The position numbers and the translations under genes were made by a program. Under the pieces are notes generated by a model that was not told where the DNA came from, did not search any database, and saw only the letters and a program-made list of their open reading frames with translations. This document shows positions 33,629-43,285 of a stretch of 64,000 bases of DNA, piece by piece. Where the stretch lies: contig NZ_CP115300.1 in assembly GCF_027625935.1 (NCBI RefSeq), forward strand, positions 3,348,001-3,412,000, in the 5' to 3' direction. This DNA is from Streptomyces camelliae (GTDB lineage Bacteria > Actinomycetota > Actinomycetes > Streptomycetales > Streptomycetaceae). Position 1 is the stretch's first letter; each line of letters opens with the position of its first letter.

Positions 33629-34615
33629 TCAGAGTTTCACCAGGTCCAGCGCCTGCGCCAGATTGTGCTCCGCAATTTCGCGCATGGATTCGGCAAAGGG
33701 AAAGTCCCCTTGAAGTAGCCGGAGCGGCCCGGCGACGAGGTTCAGGTGCAGCGCCAGCCGGTACAGCCGCAGCCGGTCCTCGTCCAGGCCGTCGGCGCGC
33801 AGGGCGGCGTAGTGCGGCCCGAAGCGCATCCGCAGGAAGGCGTGCTCCCACTCGGCGTCGAAGTACATCAGCCCTTCGATGTCGATCAGGGCGGGCCGGC
33901 CGTCGGCGTCCAGCAGGACGTGGTCCGGCCCGAGTTCACCGTGCACGAGGACGTGCTCGGCACGCGGCCGCGCCTCGGCGGCGAGGGAGCGCACGGCATC
34001 CTCCAGCCGCTCCTGGGCGGCGGCCACGCGCGGATCGCGTACGGCGGTCTCGGCGATGTCGGACAGGGCGCGGTCGGCGACGAGCCGGGCGCAGGAGTCG
34101 CCGTACGCGCTGCCGCCGGCGGCGGTCACGGCGACCTTGCCGTGGGCGGCGGAGCGGCAGCCGCGCAGCGCGCGCAGGGACTCGGCGAGCGCGTCGAGCG
34201 CCGGGGCGGCCGCGTCCGGGTCCCGGCGCAGCGCCTCCTCCAGGCTGCCGCCGGTCAGGTCCTCGACCACGGCCGCGCGGGCCTCGGGGTCCACGTGGAG
34301 CAGGCGCGGGGTGCGGACGCCGGCGGCGGCGAGACGGTCGTGGGCGGCGGTGAACAGGCCGAGGCCGCTCGCGTGCGAGAACGGGTCGCGCGGGTCGGCC
34401 GCGGGCGCGGCACCGGAGTGGCTCCAGTAGTCCTCGTCGGGTGTCCAGAGGTAGGCGATCGCGCTGCCGCCGTCGTCGAGGCGGAGCCGGTAGACGCCCT
34501 TCTTGCTGCCGCCGCGCAGCCGGGTGACGGCGCTGAGCGTGCGGTGCCGGCCGAGGGCGGCCCGGGCGAGGGGGGTGAGGTCGGCGACGGTCCTGGGCTG
34601 TCGTGTCTCGGTCAC
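33629..34615 (-). CDS. Aminoglycoside phosphotransferase-family (kinase-like) protein
   Basis: This 328-residue protein has the APH fold. The nucleotide-binding part has GGSKKGVYRLRLDDGGSAI, the catalytic loop is VHGELGPDHVLLDADGRPAL (HGExxxxH-like, near residue 235) and the metal-binding Asp is in LIDIEGLMYFDAEWEHA. In many relatives the loop is HGDxxxxN; here Glu and His replace Asp and Asn, so activity on antibiotics should not be assumed. A small-molecule kinase role is possible. GTG start, 28 bases after the glycoside hydrolase-like gene. Confidence 0.82.
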   Translation of the reverse strand: MTETRQPRTVADLTPLARAALGRHRTLSAVTRLRGGSKKGVYRLRLDDGGSAIAYLWTPDEDYWSHSGAAPAADPRDPFSHASGLGLFTAAHDRLAAAGVRTPRLLHVDPEARAAVVEDLTGGSLEEALRRDPDAAAPALDALAESLRALRGCRSAAHGKVAVTAAGGSAYGDSCARLVADRALSDIAETAVRDPRVAAAQERLEDAVRSLAAEARPRAEHVLVHGELGPDHVLLDADGRPALIDIEGLMYFDAEWEHAFLRMRFGPHYAALRADGLDEDRLRLYRLALHLNLVAGPLRLLQGDFPFAESMREIAEHNLAQALDLVKL

Positions 34616-34643
34616 CGGCCCGAGTCTTCCGCAGGGGAACGGC

Positions 34644-36080
34644 TCAGCGAACCCAGTTTTCCTGGTAGGCGCGCCAGTCGGCCTCCGTCGCCGCGAAGTC
34701 CACGTACAGCGCGACACCGAAGCGCGCCCGGTGGGCGTCGGTCCGGGACAGGCCCAGCCGGACACCGCGGACGGCGGCCGGGACGGTCTCCGCGTGGGCC
34801 CAGTGGCCGAAACGGTTCTCGTGGTAGAAGGGCAGGCCCATGAGGAGGTCGGTGGTCTTCGGGGTGACCTCCAGGGCGAGGCTCGTCTGCTGGGCCACAT
34901 AGCCGCCGTACAGGCTCTGCAACGGCTGCATGGTGTCGTACGACATGACGGCGATCTGGTCCACGCGGCGGGCCACCTGCCCGAAGTAGGCCTGCGACCA
35001 CCACTTGGGGTGACCGGTGGTCGTGCCCCAGAAGGAGTGGAACGCGGGCAGCGGGTCGATCTGGTGCGCGGCGACGGACAGCAGGGCGTGCCGGGCACGG
35101 GTGAGGGTGCGCAGCTGGTCCAGGAGACCGAGATAGTGGCGGTCGCCGGAGTGCAGCGGCTCCAGGTCGAAGTGGACGCCGTCGTAACCGGTGGCGAGGA
35201 CGCGGCGGGTGGAGGCGAGGATCGCGGTGCGGGTGGCGGCACGCTCCAGCCGCATCCCGTCGGGGCTCTCGCTGGCCAGCTTGTCGCCGAGCCACGCCTG
35301 CACACGGACCCCGGGCAGCTCCCGGTGCACGGCCGATATCAGCCAACGGGCCCTCGGATACGCCGAGGCGGGCAGGGTGCCGTCGTCCTCCAGCGGGCCG
35401 GAGTGGACGTAGAGGTCCCGGATGCCGGTGCGCTTCAGCCGCTGGGCGAGCTCCCGCACATCCTGGTCCTTCTTCCGGCCGTCCACCCAGGCGTGGCCCA
35501 GCCAGACGGCGTCCCGGCCACGGGTCGTGGTGCCCTGCTCGGGGGTGCCGGTGTAGTTGACACGAAGGGCGGTCTCGGCGGTGAGGAGGGGCACGAGCAG
35601 GAGCGCGAGGAGGGCGAGACCATAACGAAGCAGACGGCCCCGGACCGTCCTCCCCCCACTCCCCCGCCCGCCGCGGGCCTCGCCCTCGGAGGGAGCCTCG
35701 CCGCCGGAGGGGGCCTCGTCGCCGGAGGGGGCCGGCGCCTGCCGGGGGGCTTCGCCGTCGGAGGAAGCCTCGCCATCGGAGGGAGCCTCGTCGCCGGAGG
35801 GGGCCGGCGCCTGCCGGGGGGTCTCGCCGTCGGAGGGGGCCTCGCCGCCGGAGGGGGCCGGAGCCTGCCGGGGGGTCTTGCCGTCGGCTCCTTCGGTGGG
35901 AGTCTGCCGAGCGTCCTCGACGTCGGGCGGGGTCGGCCCATGCCCGGGGGCGTCGCCGTCGGATGCGGCAGACGTCTGCCCAGCGTCCTCGCTGTCAGGC
36001 GCGGTCGGCCCCCTCCAGGGGGCCTCGCCGTCGGCCCCCTCCGTGGGAACGTGCTCGCGCCGGCCGGGCTCGCTGTCCAT
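34644..36080 (-). CDS. Membrane-anchored GH18-like glycoside hydrolase with repetitive N-terminal region
   Basis: This 478-residue protein has a hydrophilic, repetitive N-terminus (about residues 1-145), one membrane helix (LLRYGLALLALLLVPLLTAE) and an extracellular catalytic-type domain. The segment GYDGVHFDLEPLHSGD resembles the DxxDxDxE motif of GH18 chitinase-like proteins, with D and E present. PLLRV-type barrel strands and YDTMQPLQSLYGGYVAQQ follow. The topology is cytoplasmic or linker N-terminus, anchor, then barrel outside. The substrate is unknown; cell-wall glycans are plausible. I start at the ATG at 36080, which has AGGGGG upstream. Confidence 0.75.
   Translation of the reverse strand: MDSEPGRREHVPTEGADGEAPWRGPTAPDSEDAGQTSAASDGDAPGHGPTPPDVEDARQTPTEGADGKTPRQAPAPSGGEAPSDGETPRQAPAPSGDEAPSDGEASSDGEAPRQAPAPSGDEAPSGGEAPSEGEARGGRGSGGRTVRGRLLRYGLALLALLLVPLLTAETALRVNYTGTPEQGTTTRGRDAVWLGHAWVDGRKKDQDVRELAQRLKRTGIRDLYVHSGPLEDDGTLPASAYPRARWLISAVHRELPGVRVQAWLGDKLASESPDGMRLERAATRTAILASTRRVLATGYDGVHFDLEPLHSGDRHYLGLLDQLRTLTRARHALLSVAAHQIDPLPAFHSFWGTTTGHPKWWSQAYFGQVARRVDQIAVMSYDTMQPLQSLYGGYVAQQTSLALEVTPKTTDLLMGLPFYHENRFGHWAHAETVPAAVRGVRLGLSRTDAHRARFGVALYVDFAATEADWRAYQENWVR
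35716..35890. repeat. Degenerate tandem repeat with 18-bp periodicity
   Basis: The block CCGGAGGGGGCCGG(C/A)GCCTGCCGGGGGG and its surroundings recur with starts near 35716, 35788 and 35842, spacings of 72 and 54 bp, both multiples of 18. On the minus strand this encodes repeats such as RQAPAPSGDEAPSDGE. Copy number is likely to vary between strains. Confidence 0.75.
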
Positions 36081-36160
36081 TTTCTGCCCCCTCTTCCCTC
36101 GTCCCCCGCCCGTATCCGTCCCGCTCGCGGCCGGGCCTACCTGCCCATACGCTCCGAAAT

Positions 36161-37732
36161 GTGACGTCCTCCCTGATCCGGGGCCGACCCCGGCGTGCCA
36201 AGGCGCACATACGGGTGCGGGTGGCGCATGCCGTGCTGGGTGTCGTGGTCGGGGTCGGGTGGCTGGTGTTGCCGGTGATGACGGTCGTGGCCGAAGATCC
36301 GGTTCCCGCGCCGCCCACCGGGACGGTCGCGAGCGCCGCCGCGCCACCGCAGGGCGGCACGTCCACCGCCGACCTCGTGCTGCCCCTGCTCGCCGGTGTC
36401 GCGGCACTGGCGCTGGCCGGTTACGGCTGGCTGCGCCGCACCCGGCGGGCCCGCACCCGTACGACCCCGGGGATCGTCTCCGCCGCCCCGCCGACCCCCA
36501 CTCCGGCCGACTTCGAACGCCAGGCCCGCACCGCGCTCGTGCTGGCCGACGACTGTGTCCGCACGAGCCGGGAGGAACTCTCCTTCGTCCAGCGGCGGTT
36601 CGGACGGACGGACACCGAGGTCTTCACCCACGCCCTGCGGGCCGCCGAGACCGAGCTGTCGGCCGCGTGCGCGATCTGGCGGCGCTACGAGCAGGGCACA
36701 CCTAGGGATCCGGCGGCCCGACGGCAGGCGCTGGTGGGGGTGATCGGCCGGTGCGCGGAGGCGGGGCGGCGGCTGGACTCGGTGGCGGCGGAGCTGGACC
36801 TGCTGCGGGGGCTGGCGGGGCCGGGGCTGAACGGAGCCCTGGAGATCGCCGAGGGTCGCTTCCGCGAGCTGACCGGGCGGACGATCATCGCGCAGGACAC
36901 GCTGCCCGCGCTGCGCGAGCGCTACGGAGCCTCGGCGCTCGGCCCGGTCACCGGGTACGTCGAACAGGCCAAGGACCGGCTGGTGTTCGCCACCGCCCGG
37001 CTCAACGAGGCCCGCCAGGCCGCCGACGCGGCCGACGACGGACGCGCCGCCCGGCACCTGCGCGCCGCCGAGGGCGCCGTGTCCCAGGCGGAGGTGCTGA
37101 TCGGCGGGGTGGAACGGCGCGCGAGGGACCTACGGCAGGCGGCCGAACTGCTCCCGGCCACGCTGACGGGCGCGGAGGCGGAACTGGCGAAGGCCCGACG
37201 GGGGGCCGGCACCCCACTGCCCCCCGGCGAACTGCACGCCCGGCTGGCCCACGCGGACACGGTGCTGGCCGCCGTACGGGAGGAGCTGACGACGGGCCCG
37301 TACGACCCGCTGGACGCGCTGCACCGGATCACACGGGCGGTACGGCGGCTGGAGAACGGCCGCGAGGGCGTGGTGTCCGCGGCGGCTGTGCTGGTGGCCC
37401 GCGACTCCGTGTCCGGGGCGGAGGAGTTCATAGCGGTGCACCGAGGCGCGGTGGGCCCGGAGGCCCGGGTGCGCCTGGCGGAAGCAATACGCGAACTGGC
37501 CGCGCACGACGCCGACCGTGCCGACGCAGCGTCCCGCGAAGCCCGGGACCGAGCCGAACAGAACGTCCGCACCCACGGCACCCCGTACGCGGACATCCCC
37601 CACGCCGCCCCGGGCCTGGCGGGCGCGATCCTGGGCGGCATCCTCCTGCCGGAACCCCCCGGCACCGACATCCCGGCAGCCTACGGCGGCCCGGAGACAA
37701 GAGCCCGCCACCACGCACCCGAGCCCCCGTGA
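36161..37732 (+). CDS. Membrane protein with long helical (coiled-coil) domain, unknown function
   Basis: This 523-residue protein has a hydrophobic N-terminal segment (AHAVLGVVVGVGWLVLPVMT), a Pro/Thr-rich external stretch and a second helix (LVLPLLAGVAALALAGYGWL). The rest (residues about 120-480) is Ala/Arg/Glu-rich and helical, as in TPM-domain-associated actinobacterial proteins. The tail is Pro-rich. GTG start; the open frame extends upstream, but this start gives a normal membrane-entry sequence. It is divergent from the glycoside hydrolase-like gene by 80 bases and may share regulation with it. Confidence 0.72.
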   Translation: MTSSLIRGRPRRAKAHIRVRVAHAVLGVVVGVGWLVLPVMTVVAEDPVPAPPTGTVASAAAPPQGGTSTADLVLPLLAGVAALALAGYGWLRRTRRARTRTTPGIVSAAPPTPTPADFERQARTALVLADDCVRTSREELSFVQRRFGRTDTEVFTHALRAAETELSAACAIWRRYEQGTPRDPAARRQALVGVIGRCAEAGRRLDSVAAELDLLRGLAGPGLNGALEIAEGRFRELTGRTIIAQDTLPALRERYGASALGPVTGYVEQAKDRLVFATARLNEARQAADAADDGRAARHLRAAEGAVSQAEVLIGGVERRARDLRQAAELLPATLTGAEAELAKARRGAGTPLPPGELHARLAHADTVLAAVREELTTGPYDPLDALHRITRAVRRLENGREGVVSAAAVLVARDSVSGAEEFIAVHRGAVGPEARVRLAEAIRELAAHDADRADAASREARDRAEQNVRTHGTPYADIPHAAPGLAGAILGGILLPEPPGTDIPAAYGGPETRARHHAPEPP

Positions 37733-37790
37733 CCGCCGACACCGTGACCGCCGGCACCGTGTCAGCCGGCACCGTGTCAGCCGGCGTCGG

Positions 37791-40412
37791 TCAGAAGAGG
37801 CTCAGCAACGCCTCCGCCGGGTCGGTGAGGGGCGACTCTCCCCCGGGCAACGGCAGTTCGAACCACACCGTCTTGCCGCGAGGCGTCCGGCGCGAGCCCC
37901 ACGCCGCGCTGAGCAACCCCACCAGCTGCAACCCCCGGCCGCCCTCGTCCGTGTCCCGGGCGCGTCGTCGGCGAGGCTGGACCAGGCCCGAGTCCCAGAC
38001 CTCGCACACCAGAGTCCGGTCCAGCAGCAGCCGTAGCCGGATCTCCCCCTCGCCGTACCGCAACGCGTTGGTGACCAGCTCGCTGACCAGCAGTTCCGTG
38101 GTGTCGACCAGCGCCTCCAGGTCCCAGCTCAGCAGCTGCCCCCGGGCGTACTCCCGAGCCCGCCCCACACTGCGCGGCTCCCTCGGCAGCGTCCAGTCGC
38201 CGACGGACTCGGCCGGCAGCCCCTGCACCCGCGCCATCAGCAGCGCGATGTCGTCCTCGCCGTGATGGGTGTCGAGGGTGTTGAGGACGTGGTCGCAGAC
38301 GTCCTCCAGCTGCCGGGCGGGATCGGTCAGCGCGCCGACGAACGCCTGCAGCCCCTCGTCCAGCGGATGGTCACGGGACTCGACCAGGCCGTCCGTGTAG
38401 AGAGCCAGCAGGGCTCCCTCCGGGAGTTCCACCTCGACTTCCTCGAACGGCTCGCCGCCCACGCCGAGCGGCATGCCGGGCGGCACGTCCAGCATGAGCG
38501 CAGGCTCGCCGGGCTCGACCAGCACCGGCGGCAGATGGCCCGCATTGGCGAACGTACAGCGTCTGGTGACGGAGTCGTACACGGCGTACACGCAGGTCGC
38601 CAGGTAGACCTCGGAGAGGTCGGCGTCCCGGGGCTGGCGGGCCGTACGGGTCGCTCCCTGCACCCCGCCCGGCGTACCGAGCCCCCGGGCGATCTCGTCC
38701 AGCGCCGAGAGCACCTCGGCCGGTTCGAGGTCCAGCAGGGCCAATGTCCGTACCGCGGTGCGGAGTTCACCCATCGCGACCGCCGCCCGCAGTCCCCGCC
38801 CCATCACGTCGCCGACCACCAACGCCGTACGGTGACCGGGCAGTTCGATCACGTCGAACCAGTCGCCGCCCACCTCGGTCGCCGCGTTGCCGGGCAGATA
38901 GCGGCAGGCGATGTCCAGCCCGGAGGCCTCGGGGTCGCCCGGCGGGAGCAGGGACCGTTGCAGGATCAGCGCCCGCTCGTGCTCTCTGCGGTACAGCCGC
39001 GCGTTGTCGATGCAGACGGCCGCGCGCGCCGCCAACTCCACCGCCAGATCCCGGTCACGGTCGCCGAACGGCTCGCTGCCCTTCGTCCGGGCGAACTGCG
39101 CGAGGCCTACGACGGTGTCGTGGGCGACCATCGGCACGGCCAGCGTGGACTGCACGAGGCCGCCGTCCTCCGGCGGCACGGCTTGCGGCCGGGCGGTGCG
39201 CAGGGCGTCCGCGCAGGGCGAGTTGAAGGGGAAGTGGTGGACCGCGCCGACCTCGACGGGTTCGCCGCTGACCCCGAAGGGCACACCGGAGACGGCGCTG
39301 GCGAAGGCCACGCGGCGCAGCTCGGCGCTGCCGTCGGCCCGGCCGGGCGGGGTCTCGTCGCGGGTCAGCAGCCCCTGGTAGAGGTCGACGGTGGCGAGGT
39401 CGCAGAAGCCGGGCACGACGACGTCGAGGAGTTCGCGCGCGGTCGTCTCCAGGTCCAGGGAGTTCCCTATGCGGGCCCCGGCCTCGTTGAGCAGGGCGAG
39501 ATTGCGCCGGGCGGCGGCGGCCTCGCGGGCGGCGGCCCGGCGCGCGGTGATGTCGGTGCCGAGCCAGGCGATGCCGATGGGCCGGCCGCTGCCGCCGTGC
39601 ACGCGGTAGAGGTTGACCGACCAGTGCCGGCGCTCTGCCGAGTCCGGGACATAGCCCGTGACATGCATGTCGGTGATGGACTGTCCGCTCTCCAGCACCC
39701 GGCGCAGGGTGGCCGAGACCCGCTCGGCCTCCCCGCGCTGCAGATAGTCGTGCACGCCCTTGCCCCGGTGGTCGTCCGGGGAGCCGCCGAAGACGGAGGC
39801 GAATCTCTCGTTGGCCCGACGGACCCTCAGATCACTGTCGATCAGCAGGAATCCGAACGGGGATTGGCCGAAAATGGCCTGCGAGGCGGCGAGGTCGGTC
39901 TCGATGCTGCGCAGTGTGCGGACGTCGACGACGATGCACACGGCGGCCTTGTCGCCCTCGGCGGTCCGGGTGGGCATGACGTAGACCTCGGCCAGCCCCT
40001 CCTCACCGCGCGCGCCGTCGGGTCCGTCGGGCATCCGGAAGGGTACGACTCCGGTCCACTCGCGCCCGTCGAGGATCTCGGCCATCTTGCGCTGGCCGCG
40101 CTCGCGCAGATCGGGGTCGACGAAGGCCTCTATGGGGTCCATGCCGACGGCGCGTGCGGCGGGGACGCCGAAGAGCTGCTCGGCCCGCAGGCTCCACTGG
40201 TCGACCAGGCCGCCGGGGCTGATGGAGAAGGACGCGACCCGGATGTAGTCGTAGATGGAACCGGGCGGACTGCTCTGCCACATGGCGTCGCCGGACGCCG
40301 CACCACTGTGGGCGGCGGCCACCGCGGCCGGGTTGCGCACGTCGTCCGCCTGGTCCCTCGCGCCGTCCGACGGGTCCTCGGACTCCGTGGCCTTCGCTGG
40401 TATCTCGCTCAC
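37791..40412 (-). CDS. Multidomain PAS-PAS-GAF-PP2C phosphatase with C-terminal HATPase
   Basis: This protein has about 873 residues. Two PAS domains (about 55-165 and 180-295) are followed by a GAF domain (about 305-465). Then comes a SpoIIE/RsbU-type PP2C domain (about 495-720) with GGDWFDVIELPGHRTALVVG and VVGDVMGRG, and FANAGHLPPVL and YTDGLVESRD. The C-terminal RsbW-like HATPase (about 735-865) has ELLVSELVTNALRYG and GGRGLQLVGLLSAAWG. It could both dephosphorylate an anti-sigma antagonist and bind or phosphorylate partners in a partner-switch sigma-factor pathway. GTG start with GGAGGGG upstream. A second HATPase gene lies 294 bases upstream on the same strand. Confidence 0.88.
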   Translation of the reverse strand: MSEIPAKATESEDPSDGARDQADDVRNPAAVAAAHSGAASGDAMWQSSPPGSIYDYIRVASFSISPGGLVDQWSLRAEQLFGVPAARAVGMDPIEAFVDPDLRERGQRKMAEILDGREWTGVVPFRMPDGPDGARGEEGLAEVYVMPTRTAEGDKAAVCIVVDVRTLRSIETDLAASQAIFGQSPFGFLLIDSDLRVRRANERFASVFGGSPDDHRGKGVHDYLQRGEAERVSATLRRVLESGQSITDMHVTGYVPDSAERRHWSVNLYRVHGGSGRPIGIAWLGTDITARRAAAREAAAARRNLALLNEAGARIGNSLDLETTARELLDVVVPGFCDLATVDLYQGLLTRDETPPGRADGSAELRRVAFASAVSGVPFGVSGEPVEVGAVHHFPFNSPCADALRTARPQAVPPEDGGLVQSTLAVPMVAHDTVVGLAQFARTKGSEPFGDRDRDLAVELAARAAVCIDNARLYRREHERALILQRSLLPPGDPEASGLDIACRYLPGNAATEVGGDWFDVIELPGHRTALVVGDVMGRGLRAAVAMGELRTAVRTLALLDLEPAEVLSALDEIARGLGTPGGVQGATRTARQPRDADLSEVYLATCVYAVYDSVTRRCTFANAGHLPPVLVEPGEPALMLDVPPGMPLGVGGEPFEEVEVELPEGALLALYTDGLVESRDHPLDEGLQAFVGALTDPARQLEDVCDHVLNTLDTHHGEDDIALLMARVQGLPAESVGDWTLPREPRSVGRAREYARGQLLSWDLEALVDTTELLVSELVTNALRYGEGEIRLRLLLDRTLVCEVWDSGLVQPRRRRARDTDEGGRGLQLVGLLSAAWGSRRTPRGKTVWFELPLPGGESPLTDPAEALLSLF

Positions 40413-40706
40413 GCGAACCGTCCCCTCCAGCTCACCGCGCCCGGCACCGGTCACCGGGGGCGGCTGCCCGCAGTATCCAGCACTACGGCGCCGCACGACA
40501 CGGTGTTCACGATCACAGCATGGTCCAGGTGTTTTTCGGACCAGTCCGTGACAACACTTCCACTCTTCTAACCAGGGAACACGCCGTCGAATCACGCACC
40601 CGGGGGGCGACGGCGCGCCCGGGGCGCACGTTGGACGAGCCATCGCCCTATGTACACCCCCGTGCCCCCTCGGATGCTCCCGCGTCACCCTCACCCCGCC
40701 GGTTCG
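40413..40706. other. Intergenic region upstream of the PAS-PP2C gene
   Basis: This 294-bp stretch has no recognised gene. It includes an AT-richer pocket near 40500-40575 (TGTTTTTCGGACC) that may hold the promoter of the downstream minus-strand regulator. A short inverted pair GGACCAGTCC lies near 40538. Confidence 0.4.
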
Positions 40707-41114
40707 TCACTCCGGTACCACCAGTTCGAACCAGACGGTCTTTCCGCTCGTGCCGGGCCGGGTGCCCCAGCGGCGCGAGGAGCCGGCGACCAGTTGCAGA
40801 CCGCGCCCGCTCTCGTCCTCGGCGTGGGCGACGCGTTCGCGCGGCGGGTCCGGGAGCGGGTCGGAGACCTCCACCCGCAGCGTCGCGCCGAGCTGGGCGG
40901 GGCGCACCAGCCGTACCCCGATGGGGCCGGTGGCGTGCCGCAGCGAGTTGGTGACCAACTCGCTGACCAGCAGCGCCGCCAGATCGGCCACGCAGTCGAG
41001 GTCCCAGCCGTGCAACTGACCGCGGACCGCCGCGCGTGCGGTGCGCACCGCGCCCGGTTCCGCGGGAAAAGTCCACTCGGCGCAGTCACCATCGGTGTCG
41101 ATCACGCCGATCAC
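40707..41114 (-). CDS. Anti-sigma-type ATP-binding regulator (HATPase_c, RsbW-like)
   Basis: This 135-residue single-domain HATPase contains LLVSELVTNSLRHATGPIGV (N-box) and the G-box sequence DESGRGLQLVAGSSRRWGTR, ending KTVWFELVVPE. It belongs to the Streptomyces family of small RsbW/SpoIIAB-like kinases. It resembles the C-terminal domain of the next gene product (37791-40412), suggesting that both act in related partner-switch circuits. The start ATG gives a complete domain. It is a close intact counterpart of the frameshifted gene at 11143-11542. Confidence 0.85.
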   Translation of the reverse strand: MIGVIDTDGDCAEWTFPAEPGAVRTARAAVRGQLHGWDLDCVADLAALLVSELVTNSLRHATGPIGVRLVRPAQLGATLRVEVSDPLPDPPRERVAHAEDESGRGLQLVAGSSRRWGTRPGTSGKTVWFELVVPE

Positions 41115-41352
41115 TTCCCAGGCCAGCGAGCTTCACCCATGTCCGGTTTCATGGGGTTAATGGGCACATACCCGATATCCGGCAGGCATTACCGTGCGCC
41201 GGGGCGCACAGTGGCACGAACGGCGTACGAGGCACTCCGTGCGGGGAGCCGCCCGCCCGCGAGCCGGGGTGATACGGCCGCGGGTCCGTTTCGACTGGTC
41301 GCGACCCGCGGCGCAGCCGTGTGCCGGCCAGGTCCCGCGCCCCCTCACGGGA

Positions 41353-41796
<444 letters not shown>

Positions 41797-41826
41797 GAGG
41801 CGGAGCCTACGGGAGGCCGCCGTAGG

Positions 41827-42018
41827 TCAGTTGCGCGCGCCGTCCCCGTTCTGGCCGATGCACTCGACCCAGTAGAGCTGGTCGTGCCCCCGGTCGTCGA
41901 GGCTGTCGGCGATCTTCTGCGCCTCGGCCCGTGTCGCGTACCGGCCGACGCGATAGCGATTGCCGTTGTCGTCCTGCCGTATCACGATCCAGGGCAGGGA
42001 GACCGTCCCCTCACTCAT
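41827..42018 (-). CDS. Small SPOR-like domain protein
   Basis: This 63-residue protein reads WIVIRQDDNGNRYRVGRYATRAEAQKIADSLDDR, the SPOR-like fold found in short Streptomyces proteins. SPOR domains elsewhere bind denuded peptidoglycan, but this version has no signal peptide or membrane segment. It therefore probably acts in the cytoplasm in an unknown role. ATG start; a longer frame is open upstream, but the conserved part begins here. It is the first of two genes with the Nudix hydrolase. Confidence 0.75.
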   Translation of the reverse strand: MSEGTVSLPWIVIRQDDNGNRYRVGRYATRAEAQKIADSLDDRGHDQLYWVECIGQNGDGARN

Positions 42019-42475
42019 GGCTCCCACCGCCCCCGACGCTCCCTTCCGCACCGCCCCACCTTCCCCCAGTCTCGACTGCGCTCGCCTGGGGGGACCCCCA
42101 CCCCGTCCCGGGCCCCCGCCGAGCCACGCCTAAGGAAACCGCAATCCGCATATGCCCGAGCGTACGCCCAACCTTTACGCAGCGAACACGGCTTTTCACA
42201 AAGAGGTACGCAACCAGCCAGAACGGCGGGGGCGCACGTGTGCGAATGCGCCGTAGTGAGCGCCGTCGTCGTGCGGCGGAGGCATATCCGAGTGACCCGT
42301 GACCACCTGGGAAAACGGCCGGATCGCGGCGCTGGGCCGCGGGCCGGACGCGGACGCTCGGCCGGAGATCCAGGCGCCCGGAGCACCGAGGGTGTGCGCT
42401 ACCTCACTCCAGGGGGCGCACAGACAGGCTTCCGATTCCCGACCCTCCGTCAGATGTCCGGCGGCGCGCAGGGCG
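42019..42475. other. Gene-free region upstream of the SPOR gene
   Basis: About 457 bp holds no recognised gene. It includes a hairpin repeat at 42063-42092 and promoter-like sequence for the SPOR/Nudix pair. Positions 42400-42475 follow the end of the GntR-type gene and are likely to carry its transcript end. I see no convincing terminator stem. Confidence 0.4.
42063..42092. repeat. Short dispersed hairpin repeat (CCCCCAG...CTGGGGG)
   Basis: A 7-bp stem (CCCCCAG, CTGGGGG) encloses a 16-base loop and is followed by GACCCCCA. From memory similar hairpins occur in many Streptomyces intergenic regions. Only one copy was noticed in this window. Confidence 0.5.
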
Positions 42476-43228
42476 TCACTTCACCGGCAGGTGATACGCC
42501 ACCCGGTACCGGTCCGCCGGAATCACCACGTCGGCGGTCTCCACCGGGCGGCCGGAGGCGTAGTACGTGCGCTGGATGACGAGGACGACATGGCCGGGGA
42601 CGCCGCCGAGCACATGCAGTTCCTCGGCGAGGCCGGGGCGGGCGCCGACCTCCTCGGTGACGTTGTCCACGATGACGTCGATGGCCCGCATGCGCTCGGC
42701 CACGCCCATGCCGCCGAGCGGCCCCTCCTCGGGCAGCATCACCGGCGTACGGCCGGTGAGGGCGAGGGGCTCCCAGGAGGTGGAGAGCATCATCGGCTCG
42801 CCGCCCTCCCGGAACAGGTACTTGGTGCGCATGACCCGGTCCCCCGCCTGGATCGCGAGCCGCTCGGCGATGGCGGCCCCGGCCTGGGTCTGCTCGCTGC
42901 TGGACTCCCAGGTGCCGCGCACGGAGGCGTCGGCCTGCTCCTGCCGGAAGGGGGTGGCACCGCAGGCCGGGCGGTAGCCGGAGCGGGCCACCCGCCGGGG
43001 CACCGGCCGCTCGCGCACATACGTCCCCGAGCCGGAGCGCCCCTCGACCAGCCCCTCGGCCATCAGCACCTTGCGGGCCTCCAGCGCGACCGTGTCCGAG
43101 ACGCCGTACTCCTCGCGGATGCGGGCCTGGGACGGCAGGCGGGTGTGGGGCGGCAGTGAACCGTCGACGATCTTCTTGCGGAGATCACCCGCGACACGCA
43201 GGTACGCCGGCTGCTCACCGAAAGTCAC
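42476..43228 (-). CDS. GntR-family transcriptional regulator (HutC subfamily)
   Basis: This 250-residue regulator has an N-terminal winged helix (YLRVAGDLRKKIVDGSLPPH, then LPSQARIREEYGVSDTVALE, residues about 8-75). A C-terminal UTRA ligand-binding domain (RTKYLFREGGEPMMLSTSWE, VVLVIQRTYYASGRPVETAD) follows. HutC-type proteins respond to sugars, amino acids or other small molecules. It starts 226 bases from the divergent serpin gene, and the gap contains an inverted repeat that may be its operator. The target is unknown. Confidence 0.9.
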   Translation of the reverse strand: MTFGEQPAYLRVAGDLRKKIVDGSLPPHTRLPSQARIREEYGVSDTVALEARKVLMAEGLVEGRSGSGTYVRERPVPRRVARSGYRPACGATPFRQEQADASVRGTWESSSEQTQAGAAIAERLAIQAGDRVMRTKYLFREGGEPMMLSTSWEPLALTGRTPVMLPEEGPLGGMGVAERMRAIDVIVDNVTEEVGARPGLAEELHVLGGVPGHVVLVIQRTYYASGRPVETADVVIPADRYRVAYHLPVK

Positions 43229-43266
43229 TGGCCGCTCCCATCAGGTTGTACAGACAGCAACAGCGT

Positions 43267-43285
43267 GGCAACCGTGGGTTGTGCC
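43267..43285. promoter_or_regulatory. Inverted repeat between the GntR and serpin genes, operator candidate
   Basis: GGCAACC-GTG-GGTTGTGCC has CAACC/GGTTG arms around GTG with an outer GC pair and one bulge. It lies 39-57 bases upstream of the GntR start. GntR-family proteins often bind such sites in their own promoter. The assignment rests on position and symmetry only. Confidence 0.35.

Noticed and set aside
38262..40571. A 769-codon plus-strand frame opposite the PAS-PP2C gene
   Set aside because: Shadow frame; the minus strand encodes five recognised domains.
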